Assembly (NCBI RefSeq): GCF_024391045.1
Contig: NZ_JANFCZ010000001.1
Location: 124,001 to 188,000, forward strand
Source of the DNA: Pseudarthrobacter sulfonivorans
GTDB taxonomy: Bacteria > Actinomycetota > Actinomycetes > Actinomycetales > Micrococcaceae
Reading direction: 5' to 3'
Length of the DNA stretch: 64,000 bases
How positions within the stretch are numbered: position 1 is the first letter of the stretch; each line of letters begins with the position of its first letter. Shown one piece after another: positions 1-8,547 of this stretch. The notes under the pieces were generated by a model, which did no database searches, was not told the origin of the DNA, and saw only the letters and a program-made list of their open reading frames with translations. The position numbers and the translations under genes were made by a program.

Positions 1-168
1 GTTGGAGACCGTGGCGGTGGATAACCCGGTCTGTCGTGCCAGCTCGGCCTGGGTAGACGGGCCGCTCATCAGGGTTTCGATGATCCGCTGCTGGTTCAGC
101 TGCCTGAGGGCGGACTGGGACCCGGGATTTTTGGGCCTGCTCCTCGTCGAGCGCGGTGTGGGGGACAT
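1..168 (-). CDS. ROK-family transcriptional regulator, N-terminal part (runs off the window)
   Basis: Only the first 56 codons are present, starting from ATG at 168 and leaving the window at base 1. They contain a winged-helix DNA-binding segment of the MarR-like type found at the front of ROK repressors: a helix around LRQLNQQRIIETL, then GPSTQAELARQTGLSTATVSN, which reads as helix-turn-recognition helix. ROK regulators usually repress sugar uptake or catabolic genes and bind the sugar through a C-terminal kinase-like domain; that domain lies outside the window, so neither the ligand nor the ROK assignment itself can be confirmed. Confidence 0.7.
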   Translation of the reverse strand, partial: MSPTPRSTRSRPKNPGSQSALRQLNQQRIIETLMSGPSTQAELARQTGLSTATVSN

Positions 169-229
169 AGAAAGAAGATTGCCCTACTCTGGCAGTTGCG
201 GTCAAGAAGTTAACGCAAGTCGAGGTGAC

Positions 230-748
230 CTACCCGTGAAGGTCGCGGTGGGCGCGGGCCAGTTCCACATAGCGTGAGGCATTCTGTTTGACGCCCTCGA
301 ACTCTTCGTCCGTGAGTTCCCGCCGGACTTTGGCGGGTACGCCTGCGACCAGGGAGCGGGGCGGCACAATGGTGCCTTCCAGGACAACGGCGCCGGCCGC
401 CACCAGGGAGCCGGTACCGATGACTGCGCCGTTCAGAACTGTGGCGCCCATGCCGATCAGACAGTCGTCCTCCACGGTGCAACCGTGCACCACGGCTGCG
501 TGCCCCACGCTGACCCCGGCGCCGACGGTGCAGGGAAAACCCGGATCGGCATGCAGCACCACGTTGTCCTGCAGATTGCTTCCCGGGCCAACCATGATGG
601 CGGCTGTGTCGGCCCGGACGGACACGCCGTAAAAAGCGCTCGAATCCCGGGCCAGGGAGGCGTTGCCGATGACGGACGCGGTGGGGGCGATGAATGCGGT
701 TTCGTGGACGGCCGGAGCATGGCCGGCGAACGTGTGAAGGGGAGCCAT
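230..748 (-). CDS. gamma-carbonic anhydrase-like hexapeptide-repeat protein
   Basis: A 172-residue protein made largely of left-handed beta-helix hexapeptide repeats, for example IAPTASVIGNASL, GPGSNLQDNVVLHADPG, VGHAAVVHGCTVEDDCLIGMGATV and VPPRSLVAGVPAKVRREL. The spaced histidines in NVVLHADPG and VGHAAVVHGC match the zinc-binding pattern of gamma-class carbonic anhydrases (PaaY/YrdA/CaiE-like). Length is normal for the family. It probably works as a trimer in the cytoplasm; whether it hydrates CO2 or acts on another substrate cannot be told. A TAGGCT hexamer at 756-761 lies seven bases before the start codon on this strand, suggesting a 5' leader of about one base. Confidence 0.82.
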   Translation of the reverse strand: MAPLHTFAGHAPAVHETAFIAPTASVIGNASLARDSSAFYGVSVRADTAAIMVGPGSNLQDNVVLHADPGFPCTVGAGVSVGHAAVVHGCTVEDDCLIGMGATVLNGAVIGTGSLVAAGAVVLEGTIVPPRSLVAGVPAKVRRELTDEEFEGVKQNASRYVELARAHRDLHG

Positions 749-831
749 ACGGCCAAGCCTAGGACATCCGCCCCCTGACCCAACTAAGTCGCACTAGATG
801 TCGTTATGAGCCGTCAAAACGGCATCTACTG

Positions 832-1287
832 CTACCTGGTCGGGAGGGAGGGGGTGCGGAGGAGCAGGAAGCTGTGATGTTGCGTTCCGGCGTGCCCTTC
901 GTCCTCACCTGAAGAAAGCACGACGGCGATGGGCGCCCCCGGTGCCGTCACCCGCACCAGTTCCCGCAGGACGGCGTCGATGTCGGTATCGGCCCTGTGC
1001 AGCAGGGTGCCCGTGGTCCAGACGGCCGAGAAAGTTCCGTCCGCGAAGGGCAGGTTCCGGGCGTCGGCCACCGAGACATCGAGTCCCTTGGCGCGCGCCG
1101 AATGGACGTTCTGCTCCGAAGGGTCCACTCCCGTGTAGTGGATGCCGGCGCGGACAAACTGCACACCGTCGCTGCCCTGGCCGGCATCGACCTCCAGGAC
1201 GTTGTGCCGGCCCTCTGCCTTGAGGAGGCTGATGAACCGGCTGCGCTCCGCGTCCCGGTTGGTTGCCGCCGGCTGCTCCATGTCCAT
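832..1287 (-). CDS. class I SAM-dependent methyltransferase (type 11-like), short
   Basis: A 151-residue Rossmann-fold methyltransferase. Motif I is slightly degenerate (VLEVDAGQGSDGVQFV, where E/DxGxGxG is usual), followed by the acidic motif II region YTGVDPSEQNV, VADARNLPFADGTFSAVWTTGTLLH and a post-motif strand LRELVRVTAPGAPIAVVL. It stops soon after the core fold, so it is shorter than most stand-alone family members and lacks an obvious substrate-binding cap. It ends with an SLPTR tail. It lies just downstream of purU on the same strand with a gap of about 27 bases and may be co-transcribed. Substrate unknown. Confidence 0.75.
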   Translation of the reverse strand: MDMEQPAATNRDAERSRFISLLKAEGRHNVLEVDAGQGSDGVQFVRAGIHYTGVDPSEQNVHSARAKGLDVSVADARNLPFADGTFSAVWTTGTLLHRADTDIDAVLRELVRVTAPGAPIAVVLSSGEDEGHAGTQHHSFLLLRTPSLPTR

Positions 1288-1314
1288 GCGCCGCGGTCCG
1301 TCAGCTGGAGGCTG

Positions 1315-2175
1315 CTAGTTAAAGACCACGGTCCGGTTGCCATCCAGGAGCACCCGGTGCTCGGCGTGCCACTGGACCGCCTGGGTCAGGGTCCGGCCCT
1401 CGACATCCCGGCCCATTTGCACAAACTGTTCCGGGGTCCGGGCGTGGTCCACGCGGATGACTTCCTGCTCGATGATGGGGCCCTCGTCCAGGGCGGCCGT
1501 GACGTAGTGGGCGGTGGCACCGATCAGCTTCACGCCGCGCGCATGGGCCTGGTGGTAGGGCTTGGCGCCCTTGAAGGAGGGCAGGAATGAGTGATGGATG
1601 TTGATGGCCTTGCCGTTCAGTTCCGCGCAGAGCTCATCGGAAATGATCTGCATGTAGCGGGCCAGCACAGTGAGTTCAATATCGTGTTCGGCCATGAGGG
1701 CACGCAGCTTGTCCTCGGCTTCCGCCTTGGTCTGCGGCGTGACCGGGATGTAGTGGAACGGGATCCCGTAGAACTCCGCAAGCCCGGCAAGGTCCCGGTG
1801 GTTCGAGACGATGGCGGGGATGTCGATGGGCAGGGTGCCGGAACGCTGCTGGAAAAGGATGTCGTTGAGGCAGTGGGCTGACGTGCTGGCCATCAGTAGG
1901 GTGCGCACCTTTTGGCCGACCGCGTTAAGGCTCCACTGCATGCCGAAGGCCTCGACCACCGGTTCCAGGGCGGCCTGAAGCTCGGCCCGGGAGGCCGTCG
2001 TCGTTGCTTCCACGCGCATGAAGAAGTTCCCGGTGGCGGGGCTGCCGTATTGTTGCGAGTCCAAAATATTACAGCCCGCCACCAGCAGGGCGCCGGCCAC
2101 GGCGTGGACGATCCCGGGCCGGTCAGGGCAGGACAGTGTTAGTACATAGGCTTTATTCAGCTGCTCATCACTCAC
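1315..2175 (-). CDS. purU: formyltetrahydrofolate deformylase
   Basis: PurU hydrolyses 10-formyl-THF to THF and formate, balancing one-carbon pools and supplying formate for purine synthesis. Residues 5-80 form an N-terminal ACT domain (YVLTLSCPDRPGIVHAVAGALL); the C-terminal half is a formyltransferase-type fold with VSNHRDLAGLAEFYGIPFHYIPV, LARYMQIIS and NIHHSFLPSFKGAKPYHQAHARGVKLIGATAHYVT, containing the catalytic Asn/His region and ending with a conserved EGPIIEQEV. The start chosen is GTG at 2175, which has a GGTAGG about nine bases upstream; an ATG at 2181 is only three bases from it. It is divergent from glyA-folD, the other one-carbon genes here, and the two share about 285 bases of upstream DNA. 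Confidence 0.93.
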   Translation of the reverse strand: MSDEQLNKAYVLTLSCPDRPGIVHAVAGALLVAGCNILDSQQYGSPATGNFFMRVEATTTASRAELQAALEPVVEAFGMQWSLNAVGQKVRTLLMASTSAHCLNDILFQQRSGTLPIDIPAIVSNHRDLAGLAEFYGIPFHYIPVTPQTKAEAEDKLRALMAEHDIELTVLARYMQIISDELCAELNGKAINIHHSFLPSFKGAKPYHQAHARGVKLIGATAHYVTAALDEGPIIEQEVIRVDHARTPEQFVQMGRDVEGRTLTQAVQWHAEHRVLLDGNRTVVFN

Positions 2176-2220
2176 GCACATCAGCCTACCCGCGTGGCAC
2201 GGCCGTTTTTGGTAGTCTGG

Positions 2221-2297
2221 GGAGGTCGCAACTGGCGTTGGGTGGCTTAACCACCAGGGAGCGGCAATCACGAAGACCACGGATCGTACGCCTGGGC
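2221..2297 (+). promoter_or_regulatory. ZTP riboswitch (pfl motif) upstream of glyA-folD
   Basis: The sequence follows the pfl/ZTP consensus in order: GGTCGCAACTGGCG at 2224-2237, a short hairpin GGTGG-cttaa-CCACC at 2241-2255, the conserved GGGAGCG at 2257-2263, then after a variable spacer the pseudoknot element CGCCTGGGC at 2289-2297. This RNA class senses the purine-pathway intermediate ZTP/ZMP, which builds up when 10-formyl-THF is short, and is known to precede glyA, folD and other one-carbon genes. About 160 bases separate it from the GTG of glyA and I see no U-tract terminator, so control may act on translation or through a less obvious structure. Confidence 0.93.
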
Positions 2298-2460
2298 CGA
2301 GGGTCATGTCTTGCCGGAGAACGCTGCAACCCACACGGGACAGCATCATCCTGCGCGGTTTCCGCCCTGTCTTCATGAGGCACGTCATCATGAGACGGTG
2401 GGGTACGCCAGCCGGTAGCCTGACCTTAGCAGTGCCCGTATCCCTCACCAGGAGTTATTC

Positions 2461-3759
2461 GTGACTACTACCGCCACCACAACAGCCGCCGTCAGCAACC
2501 AGCCGCTGGCCGAGCTCGATCCCGAAATCGCTGCAGTCCTCGAACAGGAACTTGGCCGCCAGCGCGGCACTTTGGAAATGATCGCTTCCGAAAACTTCGC
2601 CCCGCGCGCCGTGATGGAAGCCCAGGGATCCGTCCTCACGAACAAGTACGCCGAGGGTTACCCGGGCCGCCGGTACTACGGCGGCTGCGAGTACGTTGAC
2701 GTCGCCGAACAACTGGCCATCGACCGCGTCAAGGCACTGTTCGGTGCCGAGTTCGCGAACGTGCAGCCGCACTCGGGCGCGCAGGCCAACGCTGCGGCAC
2801 TGTCCGCCATGATCACCCCCGGGGACAAGATCCTGGGCCTGTCCCTGGCGCACGGCGGCCACCTGACCCACGGCATGAAGCTGAACTTCTCCGGGAAGCT
2901 GTACAACGTGGCTGCCTACCAGGTGGAAGAGGACACCTTCCGGGTGGACATGGACAAGCTCCGCGAGCAGGCCATCGCCGAAAAGCCCCAGGTCATCATC
3001 GCGGGCTGGTCAGCGTATCCGCGGCAGCTGGACTTCGCCGCCTTCCGCTCCATTGCCGATGAGGTGGGCGCATTGCTCTGGACCGACATGGCGCACTTCG
3101 CCGGCCTGGTGGCCGCAGGCCTGCACCCCAGCCCGGTGCCGCACTCCGACGTCGTCACCTCCACGGTCCACAAGACTCTGGCCGGTCCGCGCTCCGGTGT
3201 GATCCTGGCGAAGCAGGAGTGGGCCAAGAAGATCAACTCCAATGTCTTCCCCGGGCAGCAGGGCGGCCCGCTCATGCACGTCATTGCCGCCAAGGCCGTG
3301 GCGTTCAAGATCGCCGGCAGCCAGGAATTCAAGGAACGCCAGGAGCGGGTCCTCGAAGGCGCCAGGATCATCGCCGACCGCCTCAACCAGGCCGACGTCG
3401 CCGAAGCGGGCGTCTCCGTCCTCACCGGCGGTACGGACGTCCACCTGGTCCTGGTGGATCTGCGGAACTCGCAGCTGGACGGCCAGCAGGCCGAAGACCT
3501 CCTGCACTCCGTGGGCATCACTGTAAACCGCAACGCCGTTCCGTTCGACCCCCGCCCGCCGATGGTAACCTCCGGCCTCCGCATCGGCACCCCGGCCCTG
3601 GCCACCCGCGGCTTCGGCGCCGAGGAGTTCACCGAGGTTGCCGAGATCATCGCCACCGCGCTGAAGGCCGGCTCGGCCACGGACGTGGAGGCCCTGCAGT
3701 CCCGCGTGGACAAGCTCGCCGCCGACTTCCCGCTGTACCCGCAGCACGAGCAGTGGTGA
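2461..3759 (+). CDS. glyA: serine hydroxymethyltransferase
   Basis: A PLP enzyme of 432 residues that interconverts serine and glycine while making 5,10-methylene-THF. Visible signatures are [18 protein letters not shown] near the start, [30 protein letters not shown], the Asp/His region [13 protein letters not shown] and the PLP-lysine segment [13 protein letters not shown] with Lys at about residue 238. Length is normal. The GTG start at 2461 has AGGAG six bases upstream. folD follows after three bases, so the two form one operon under the ZTP riboswitch. Confidence 0.97.
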   Translation: MTTTATTTAAVSNQPLAELDPEIAAVLEQELGRQRGTLEMIASENFAPRAVMEAQGSVLTNKYAEGYPGRRYYGGCEYVDVAEQLAIDRVKALFGAEFANVQPHSGAQANAAALSAMITPGDKILGLSLAHGGHLTHGMKLNFSGKLYNVAAYQVEEDTFRVDMDKLREQAIAEKPQVIIAGWSAYPRQLDFAAFRSIADEVGALLWTDMAHFAGLVAAGLHPSPVPHSDVVTSTVHKTLAGPRSGVILAKQEWAKKINSNVFPGQQGGPLMHVIAAKAVAFKIAGSQEFKERQERVLEGARIIADRLNQADVAEAGVSVLTGGTDVHLVLVDLRNSQLDGQQAEDLLHSVGITVNRNAVPFDPRPPMVTSGLRIGTPALATRGFGAEEFTEVAEIIATALKAGSATDVEALQSRVDKLAADFPLYPQHEQW

Positions 3760-3762
3760 TTT

Positions 3763-4662
3763 ATGACTGAAACCCAAACCGCCAGGATCCTCGACGGTAA
3801 GGCGGCCGCGGCCGCCATCAAGTCCGAGCTTGCCGAACGTGTCGCCGCCCTCAAGAACCGTGGAATCACGCCAGGCATAGCTACTGTGCTGGTGGGCGCG
3901 GATCCTGCCTCCCAGCTGTACGTGTCCATGAAGCACAAGCAGTCCGTGCAGATCGGGATGAACTCGATCCAGCGCGAGCTGCCCGCGGATGCCACCCAGG
4001 CCCAGGTTGAGGACCTCATTGACGAGCTCAATGCGGACCCCGCCTGCCACGGATACATTGTGCAGCTGCCGCTGCCCAAGCATCTGGATACCGACGCGAT
4101 TCTGGAACGGATCGACCCGGACAAGGACGCCGACGGCCTGCACCCGACCAACCTTGGCCGGCTGGTGCTCAACGTCAGCGGCGAGATCACCTCACCGCTG
4201 CCCTGCACGCCACGCGGCGTCATCGATCTGCTGGAGCGCAACGGCTATAGCCTGGCCGGCAAGCACGTCGTGGTGGTCGGGCGCGGTGTCACGGTGGGCC
4301 GGACCATCGGCCTGCTGCTCACCCGCCGCTCCGTGAACGCCACCGTCACGCTGACGCACACGGGCACCAAGAACCTGTCGGAGCTCCTGCGGCAGGCGGA
4401 CGTCATTGTGGGCGCGGCCGGAGTCAAGCACATCGTTAAGGCCGCGGACGTCAAGCCGGGTGCTGCCCTGCTGGACGTTGGTGTCACCCGCCAAACCGAT
4501 CCTGAAACGGGCAAGAGCCGGATCCACGGCGACATCGAGCCCGCCGCTGCCGAGGTAGCCGGCTGGATTTCGCCGAACCCCGGCGGCGTCGGTCCCATGA
4601 CCGTGGCCCTGCTGATGACCAATGTGGTGGAAGCCGCGGAACGCGCCGCCAACAACGGCTAG
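3763..4662 (+). CDS. folD: bifunctional methylenetetrahydrofolate dehydrogenase / methenyl-THF cyclohydrolase
   Basis: FolD (299 residues) oxidises 5,10-methylene-THF to methenyl-THF with NADP and then hydrolyses it to 10-formyl-THF. The catalytic lysine region is [14 protein letters not shown]; also visible are [38 protein letters not shown], and the nucleotide-binding [21 protein letters not shown]. The C-terminus has the usual [19 protein letters not shown]. It follows glyA with a three-base gap; the product 10-formyl-THF is the pool reported by the upstream riboswitch, giving a feedback loop. Confidence 0.97.
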   Translation: MTETQTARILDGKAAAAAIKSELAERVAALKNRGITPGIATVLVGADPASQLYVSMKHKQSVQIGMNSIQRELPADATQAQVEDLIDELNADPACHGYIVQLPLPKHLDTDAILERIDPDKDADGLHPTNLGRLVLNVSGEITSPLPCTPRGVIDLLERNGYSLAGKHVVVVGRGVTVGRTIGLLLTRRSVNATVTLTHTGTKNLSELLRQADVIVGAAGVKHIVKAADVKPGAALLDVGVTRQTDPETGKSRIHGDIEPAAAEVAGWISPNPGGVGPMTVALLMTNVVEAAERAANNG

Positions 4663-4682
4663 GTCCCGGATACAACCCCTCA

Positions 4683-4732
4683 TAACGGCGTAGTGCGCCT
4701 ACTCCACGCGGAGTAGGCGCACTACGCCGTTA
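4683..4732 (+). repeat. perfect 23-bp inverted repeat with 4-base loop after folD
   Basis: The left arm at 4683-4705 and the right arm at 4710-4732 are exact reverse complements around the loop ACGC. The stem is long and perfect and there is no T-tract on either side, which is unlike a standard intrinsic terminator. It could still end glyA-folD transcription or block read-through, but the length and symmetry also fit a REP/palindromic-unit type repeat. A genome-wide count would decide. Confidence 0.85.
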
Positions 4733-4761
4733 AGCAGACGACGGACCGGCGGCCGGGGGCT

Positions 4762-4767
4762 TAGGCT
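4762..4767 (+). promoter_or_regulatory. -10 hexamer TAGGCT of a probable leaderless promoter
   Basis: TAGGCT is followed by exactly six bases and then the ATG of the histidine kinase at 4774, so transcription would start at the A of the start codon. No Shine-Dalgarno is needed or seen. No convincing -35 element is visible. Confidence 0.6.
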
Positions 4768-4773
4768 CGGAGC

Positions 4774-5928
4774 ATGCAGCGCCGTTTCCGGGGGCCACCC
4801 ACCGCCGTCATTGTCACCGCGGTGGCCCTTATCCAGGTGGTGGGTACGGTTTTCGCCGCGGCCCGGCAACCCGACCACCGCCCCCTGGACGTGCTGGCCT
4901 TCGGATTACTGCTGCTGGGACCTGCCGCCCTGTCCCTCCGCCGTCGGGCGCCGCTGGTGATGCTCCCGGCCGCCCTGGTGGCCGCGGCAGCATATCTGGC
5001 GCGGGGCTATGCGTGGGGACCGTTTGTCCTGTCCCTCGCGGTGGCGCTGATCCTGACGGCGTCGGCCGGCAAGCGGGTCCTCGCCTGGACGGCAGCCGGC
5101 CTGGGTGCGTTGGCCCTCGCCGCCGCGGCGGTGGTCAGCGGTGACGAAGCGAGCCTGCTGCGTGCCTTCGGGGGAGCGGCGTGGCTGGCCATCCTGGTCC
5201 TCTTCGGCGAAGGGATCCGCCTCCGCAGCGAACGGGTCGCCGAACGGCACCGCCAGCGCGAAGCCGCGGAACAGCAGGCCCGCGACGAATACCGGCTGGC
5301 ACTGGCCCGGGACATCCATGACGTGGTGGCCCATTCGCTGTCACTCATCAACGTCAGTGCCTCCGTGGCCCTGCACCTCGGGGAGAAGGACCCGGGGCAG
5401 TTCAGGCCGGCGCTGGAAACCATCAAGGCCGCGAGCAAGGAATCGTTGGCCGAGGTCCGGCAGTTGCTGGGGGTCCTCCGCGACGATGTCCCGCTCTCCC
5501 CGACACGGCCGCCCACCATCGGCCGCATCGCCGACCTCGCGGACAATGCCCGGAACGCGGGCCCCGACGTGGTGCTGGACATCGACCCGGCCGCCGAGAC
5601 GGCCCCCGCCCCCGTGCAGGAGGCCGCGTACCGAATCGTGCAGGAGGCCCTGACCAACGTGGTGCGGCACTCCGGGGCGGGAACGGCCGCCGTCGTCATC
5701 ACTGAAGCGGACGGCGAACTTCTGGTGACCGTGGACGACGACGGCGCAGGCGCGGCCGGGGTGCCGGAGGGAAACGGGATCACGGGGATGCGGGAGCGGG
5801 TGGCCGCTTTGGGCGGCAGGCTGGAGCTGGGCGCAACCCCGGCCGGAACGGGTTGGCGCGTGCGCGCTGCCTTCCCGCTGCCGGCAGCCCTCCCGCTGGC
5901 TGCAAGCCGGAGGGAGGAATCGCAATGA
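4774..5928 (+). CDS. two-component sensor histidine kinase, NarL/DesK type
   Basis: A 384-residue membrane kinase. The first 150 residues hold about five or six hydrophobic segments with almost no extracytoplasmic loop, so it probably senses something within the membrane. A linker coiled coil (RSERVAERHRQREAAEQQA) leads to the HisKA_3 box ALARDIHDVVAHSLSLI, with phospho-acceptor His at about residue 182, then the N box EALTNVVRHSG and the G box GNGITGMRERVAALGGRLE. It overlaps its response regulator by four bases (ATGA). Codon 45 (4906-4908) is TTA, a rare leucine codon at this GC content, and the start looks leaderless. Confidence 0.93.
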   Translation: MQRRFRGPPTAVIVTAVALIQVVGTVFAAARQPDHRPLDVLAFGLLLLGPAALSLRRRAPLVMLPAALVAAAAYLARGYAWGPFVLSLAVALILTASAGKRVLAWTAAGLGALALAAAAVVSGDEASLLRAFGGAAWLAILVLFGEGIRLRSERVAERHRQREAAEQQARDEYRLALARDIHDVVAHSLSLINVSASVALHLGEKDPGQFRPALETIKAASKESLAEVRQLLGVLRDDVPLSPTRPPTIGRIADLADNARNAGPDVVLDIDPAAETAPAPVQEAAYRIVQEALTNVVRHSGAGTAAVVITEADGELLVTVDDDGAGAAGVPEGNGITGMRERVAALGGRLELGATPAGTGWRVRAAFPLPAALPLAASRREESQ

Positions 5929-6590
5929 TCAGGATCCTCCTGGCAGACGACCAGACCCTCATCCGGGCCGGATTCCGGGCCCTCCTGGAAGCCGAACCGG
6001 ACATGGTAGTGGTGGCGGAATGCGGCACCGGCCAGGATGCTGTCCGGCTTGCCGGGCACCACCGCCCCGACGTGGTCCTGATGGACATCCGCATGCCCGG
6101 CGGCGACGGCCTGGCAGCGACACGGCAGATCCTGTCCAATCCAGGCCTACCGGACACCCGGGTGGTCATCCTCAGCACTTTCGAGCTGGACGAGTACATC
6201 GCCGAGGCCGTCCGCTCCGGAGCCGCCGGGTTCCTGGTCAAGGACACCGAACCTGCGGAGCTGCTCCGCGCAGTCCGCGTGGTGTACGACGGCGATGCCC
6301 TTCTCTCACCCTCGGTGACGCGACGGATCATGGCCCAGTTGGCCGTGCATTCGCGGGCGGCCGGCCAGCCGGCGGTCCTGGACGGCATCACCGGACGCGA
6401 GCGGGAAGTCCTGCAGCTGGTGGGGGAGGGGCTTAACAACGCGGAGATAGCCGGCCGGCTCTTCATCACACCCCTGACGGCCAAGACGCACGTATCGCGG
6501 ATCATGACCAAGCTGATGGTGCGCGACAGAGTACAGCTGGTGGTGCTGGCCTACGAGTCCGGCCTGGTGCGTCCCGGCTGGGCCGGCTGA
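5925..6590 (+). CDS. response regulator, NarL/LuxR family
   Basis: A 221-residue regulator starting at MIRILLADDQTLIRAG. The receiver domain has the acidic pair in LLADDQ and the phosphorylation site VVLMDIRMPGGDG, with Asp at about residue 54, the Ser/Thr switch in VVILSTF and Lys in GFLVKDT. The C-terminal LuxR-type helix-turn-helix is ITGREREVLQLVGEGLNNAEIAGRLFITPLTAKTHVSRIMTKL. It is translationally coupled to the kinase through a four-base overlap and has AGGGAGGAA just upstream. Targets are unknown; the membrane proteins downstream are candidates. Confidence 0.95.
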   Translation: MIRILLADDQTLIRAGFRALLEAEPDMVVVAECGTGQDAVRLAGHHRPDVVLMDIRMPGGDGLAATRQILSNPGLPDTRVVILSTFELDEYIAEAVRSGAAGFLVKDTEPAELLRAVRVVYDGDALLSPSVTRRIMAQLAVHSRAAGQPAVLDGITGREREVLQLVGEGLNNAEIAGRLFITPLTAKTHVSRIMTKLMVRDRVQLVVLAYESGLVRPGWAG

Positions 6591-6738
6591 CGGTCCCGCC
6601 GGCGCAGGGGCGGGCCTCCCGCGGGAGTACGCTGCCCGCACCAGGTGACTCCCGCCGTCGGACGCGTCCAGGCCCCGCCGAAGCCAGACTCGATAAGGAG
6701 CCGATATCCGGCCCCGAGAGAGAGTCTGGAGAACCGAA

Positions 6739-7044
6739 ATGCTGTCTTCACTTACCAACGCGGTGGCCACCGCCGCTGTCCAGGTCCCCGCCGACACCGT
6801 GGTCTACGGCCCCTGGCACGGCGGCTTCGCACCCTGGTTCCTGCTGTTTCCGCTGTTCTGGCTCCTGGTGATCGGACTGTTCATCTTTGTCGGCCGCCGG
6901 ACCTGGCGGCGGAACCACCAATGGACTGCCAGCCAGGGAGCCGAGGGGGTGCTGAGGGAACGCTATGCACGGGGCGAGGTTGATGAAACCGAGTTCCGGC
7001 AGCGCCTGGAGGTCCTGCGCAGCGGCGAGAGCCAGAAACGCTGA
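6739..7044 (+). CDS. small membrane protein with C-terminal SHOCT-like domain
   Basis: A 101-residue protein with one strong transmembrane helix (FLLFPLFWLLVIGLFIFVGRR, about residues 34-55) followed by a short cytoplasmic part ending in GVLRERYARGEVDETEFRQRLEVLRSG, the SHOCT (short C-terminal) pattern. Such domains are thought to mediate oligomerisation. CTGGAG lies about seven bases before the ATG. Its position after the two-component pair, with a gap of about 148 bases, makes it a plausible member or target of that system, which is an inference. Confidence 0.8.
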   Translation: MLSSLTNAVATAAVQVPADTVVYGPWHGGFAPWFLLFPLFWLLVIGLFIFVGRRTWRRNHQWTASQGAEGVLRERYARGEVDETEFRQRLEVLRSGESQKR

Positions 7045-7121
7045 CCTGGCCAGCGGCCCGGAGCTGTTCGCCGGGGGTGGAAGGTGCCAAAGGGGCCCGC
7101 GGGGTTTGAGACAATGGACCT

Positions 7122-7685
7122 ATGCAATCTCTGGGTAACCCACAGTCTTCGTCCGGCCGGTCCAAGGGCGGCTTCTCCATGCTGCGGATCAGCGGTCCGG
7201 GGATGATGGTCTTCATCATTGCGTTCCTGGTTGCCGTCATCTTTGCCGCGAACCAGAACGACGTCGTGGGCTGGGTTGTGGCGGTCATCGCCGCCTTCTG
7301 GCTGGCACTGGCCTGCTTCGTGGTGTTCAGCATCCAGAAAGCCGCCAAGAAGGCCGGTGCCAAGCTGACCGAAGCACAGAACGCCTTCAACACGGCCGCC
7401 GGACGGGCGCCGTCGCCCACGGCCGAGAACCATGGCGGGACCAGGCTGGTGTCCGAGCGCTCCGAAGCGGATGAAGTCCGGGACCTTAAACTGGACCACT
7501 CCTTCAAGATCGTCCAGGTGCAGATCCGGGTGGTGGAGGACGAGCGGGCCAAGGGCCAAGCCGCGGACCAGGACACCATCCGCCGCGCGCTGGAGACGAT
7601 TGAGATCACCGCCACCAACGCCCGGGACATGATCCGCTCCGCCGGCGGGACCGGGGATCCGGTCAGCGGAACCATCATCGACTAG
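7122..7685 (+). CDS. membrane protein of unknown function
   Basis: A 187-residue protein with two adjacent transmembrane helices (roughly residues 28-42 and 48-68: MMVFIIAFLVAVIFAA, VVGWVVAVIAAFWLALACFVVFSI), then a soluble C-terminal half rich in charged helices (LDHSFKIVQVQIRVVEDERA, IRRALETIEITATNARDMI). I do not recognise a named family. A weak -10-like GACAAT at 7110-7115 sits six bases before the ATG, so the mRNA may be leaderless. It ends just before the exonuclease III gene. Confidence 0.75.
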   Translation: MQSLGNPQSSSGRSKGGFSMLRISGPGMMVFIIAFLVAVIFAANQNDVVGWVVAVIAAFWLALACFVVFSIQKAAKKAGAKLTEAQNAFNTAAGRAPSPTAENHGGTRLVSERSEADEVRDLKLDHSFKIVQVQIRVVEDERAKGQAADQDTIRRALETIEITATNARDMIRSAGGTGDPVSGTIID

Positions 7686-7695
7686 AGTGGTTCGG

Positions 7696-8529
7696 GTGAG
7701 TTCGGCATTGAAGAAGGATCACCTTCGCATCGCATCAGTCAACGTCAACGGCCTCCGGGCTGCCTTCAAGAACGGGATGGCGGCCTGGCTGGAGCCACGC
7801 GAAGTGGATATTCTCTGCCTCCAGGAGGTCCGGGCACCGGACGCGATCGTCCGCCAGCTGCTCGGGGACGGCTGGCACATCCTGCACGCCGAAGCCGAGG
7901 CCAAGGGCCGCGCCGGCGTCGCGATTGCCTCCCGTGAGGAGCCGCTCGAAACCAGGGACCATATCGGTGACGACTACTTTGCCACGGCCGGTCGCTGGGT
8001 GGAGGCCGACTTCCGGGTACCCGATTCCGCCGGCAACCCGGTCCAGCTGACCGTTGCCAGCGCCTACGTGCACTCCGGCGCCGTGGGGACACCCAAACAG
8101 GTGGACAAGTACCGGTTCCTGGACGTCATGAGCACCCGGCTGCCGGAACTGACCAAGCACAGTGACCATGCCCTGGTGGTGGGCGACCTCAACGTCGGCC
8201 ACACGGAACGGGACATCAAGAACTGGAAGGGCAACGTCAAAAAAGCAGGCTTCCTGCCGGAGGAACGCGCCTACTTTGACCGTTTCCTCGGCGAGGAAAT
8301 CGGGTGGAAGGATGTACACCGGGGCCTCGCGGGCGACGTCGACGGCCCGTACACCTGGTGGTCGCAGCGCGGGCAGGCGTTCGACAACGACACCGGTTGG
8401 CGCATCGACTACCACCTGGCCACCCCGGACCTCGCCGCAGCAGCTTTCTCCGCCGTTGTGGACCGGGCGCCGTCGTGGGATACACGCTTCTCTGACCATG
8501 CCCCGCTGGTAGTGGACTACCGGCTCTAA
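7696..8529 (+). CDS. xthA: exodeoxyribonuclease III / AP endonuclease (EEP family)
   Basis: Repairs abasic sites and trims 3' ends. Motifs in order: RIASVNVNGLRAAFKNG (metal-binding Asn), DILCLQEVRAPD (metal-binding Glu), YVHSGAVGTPKQVDKYRF, LVVGDLNVGHTERDIKNWKGN (catalytic Asp/Asn), WRIDYHLATP and the C-terminal SDHAPLVVDYRL with the catalytic Asp-His pair. I chose GTG at 7696 (277 residues) because TAGAGT at 7683-7688 would start transcription at 7695; an in-frame GTG at 7687 would add three residues but would lie upstream of that start site. The hexamer overlaps the stop of the preceding gene. Confidence 0.92.
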   Translation: MSSALKKDHLRIASVNVNGLRAAFKNGMAAWLEPREVDILCLQEVRAPDAIVRQLLGDGWHILHAEAEAKGRAGVAIASREEPLETRDHIGDDYFATAGRWVEADFRVPDSAGNPVQLTVASAYVHSGAVGTPKQVDKYRFLDVMSTRLPELTKHSDHALVVGDLNVGHTERDIKNWKGNVKKAGFLPEERAYFDRFLGEEIGWKDVHRGLAGDVDGPYTWWSQRGQAFDNDTGWRIDYHLATPDLAAAAFSAVVDRAPSWDTRFSDHAPLVVDYRL

Positions 8530-8547
8530 GACTTAAGGTTCCAACGA

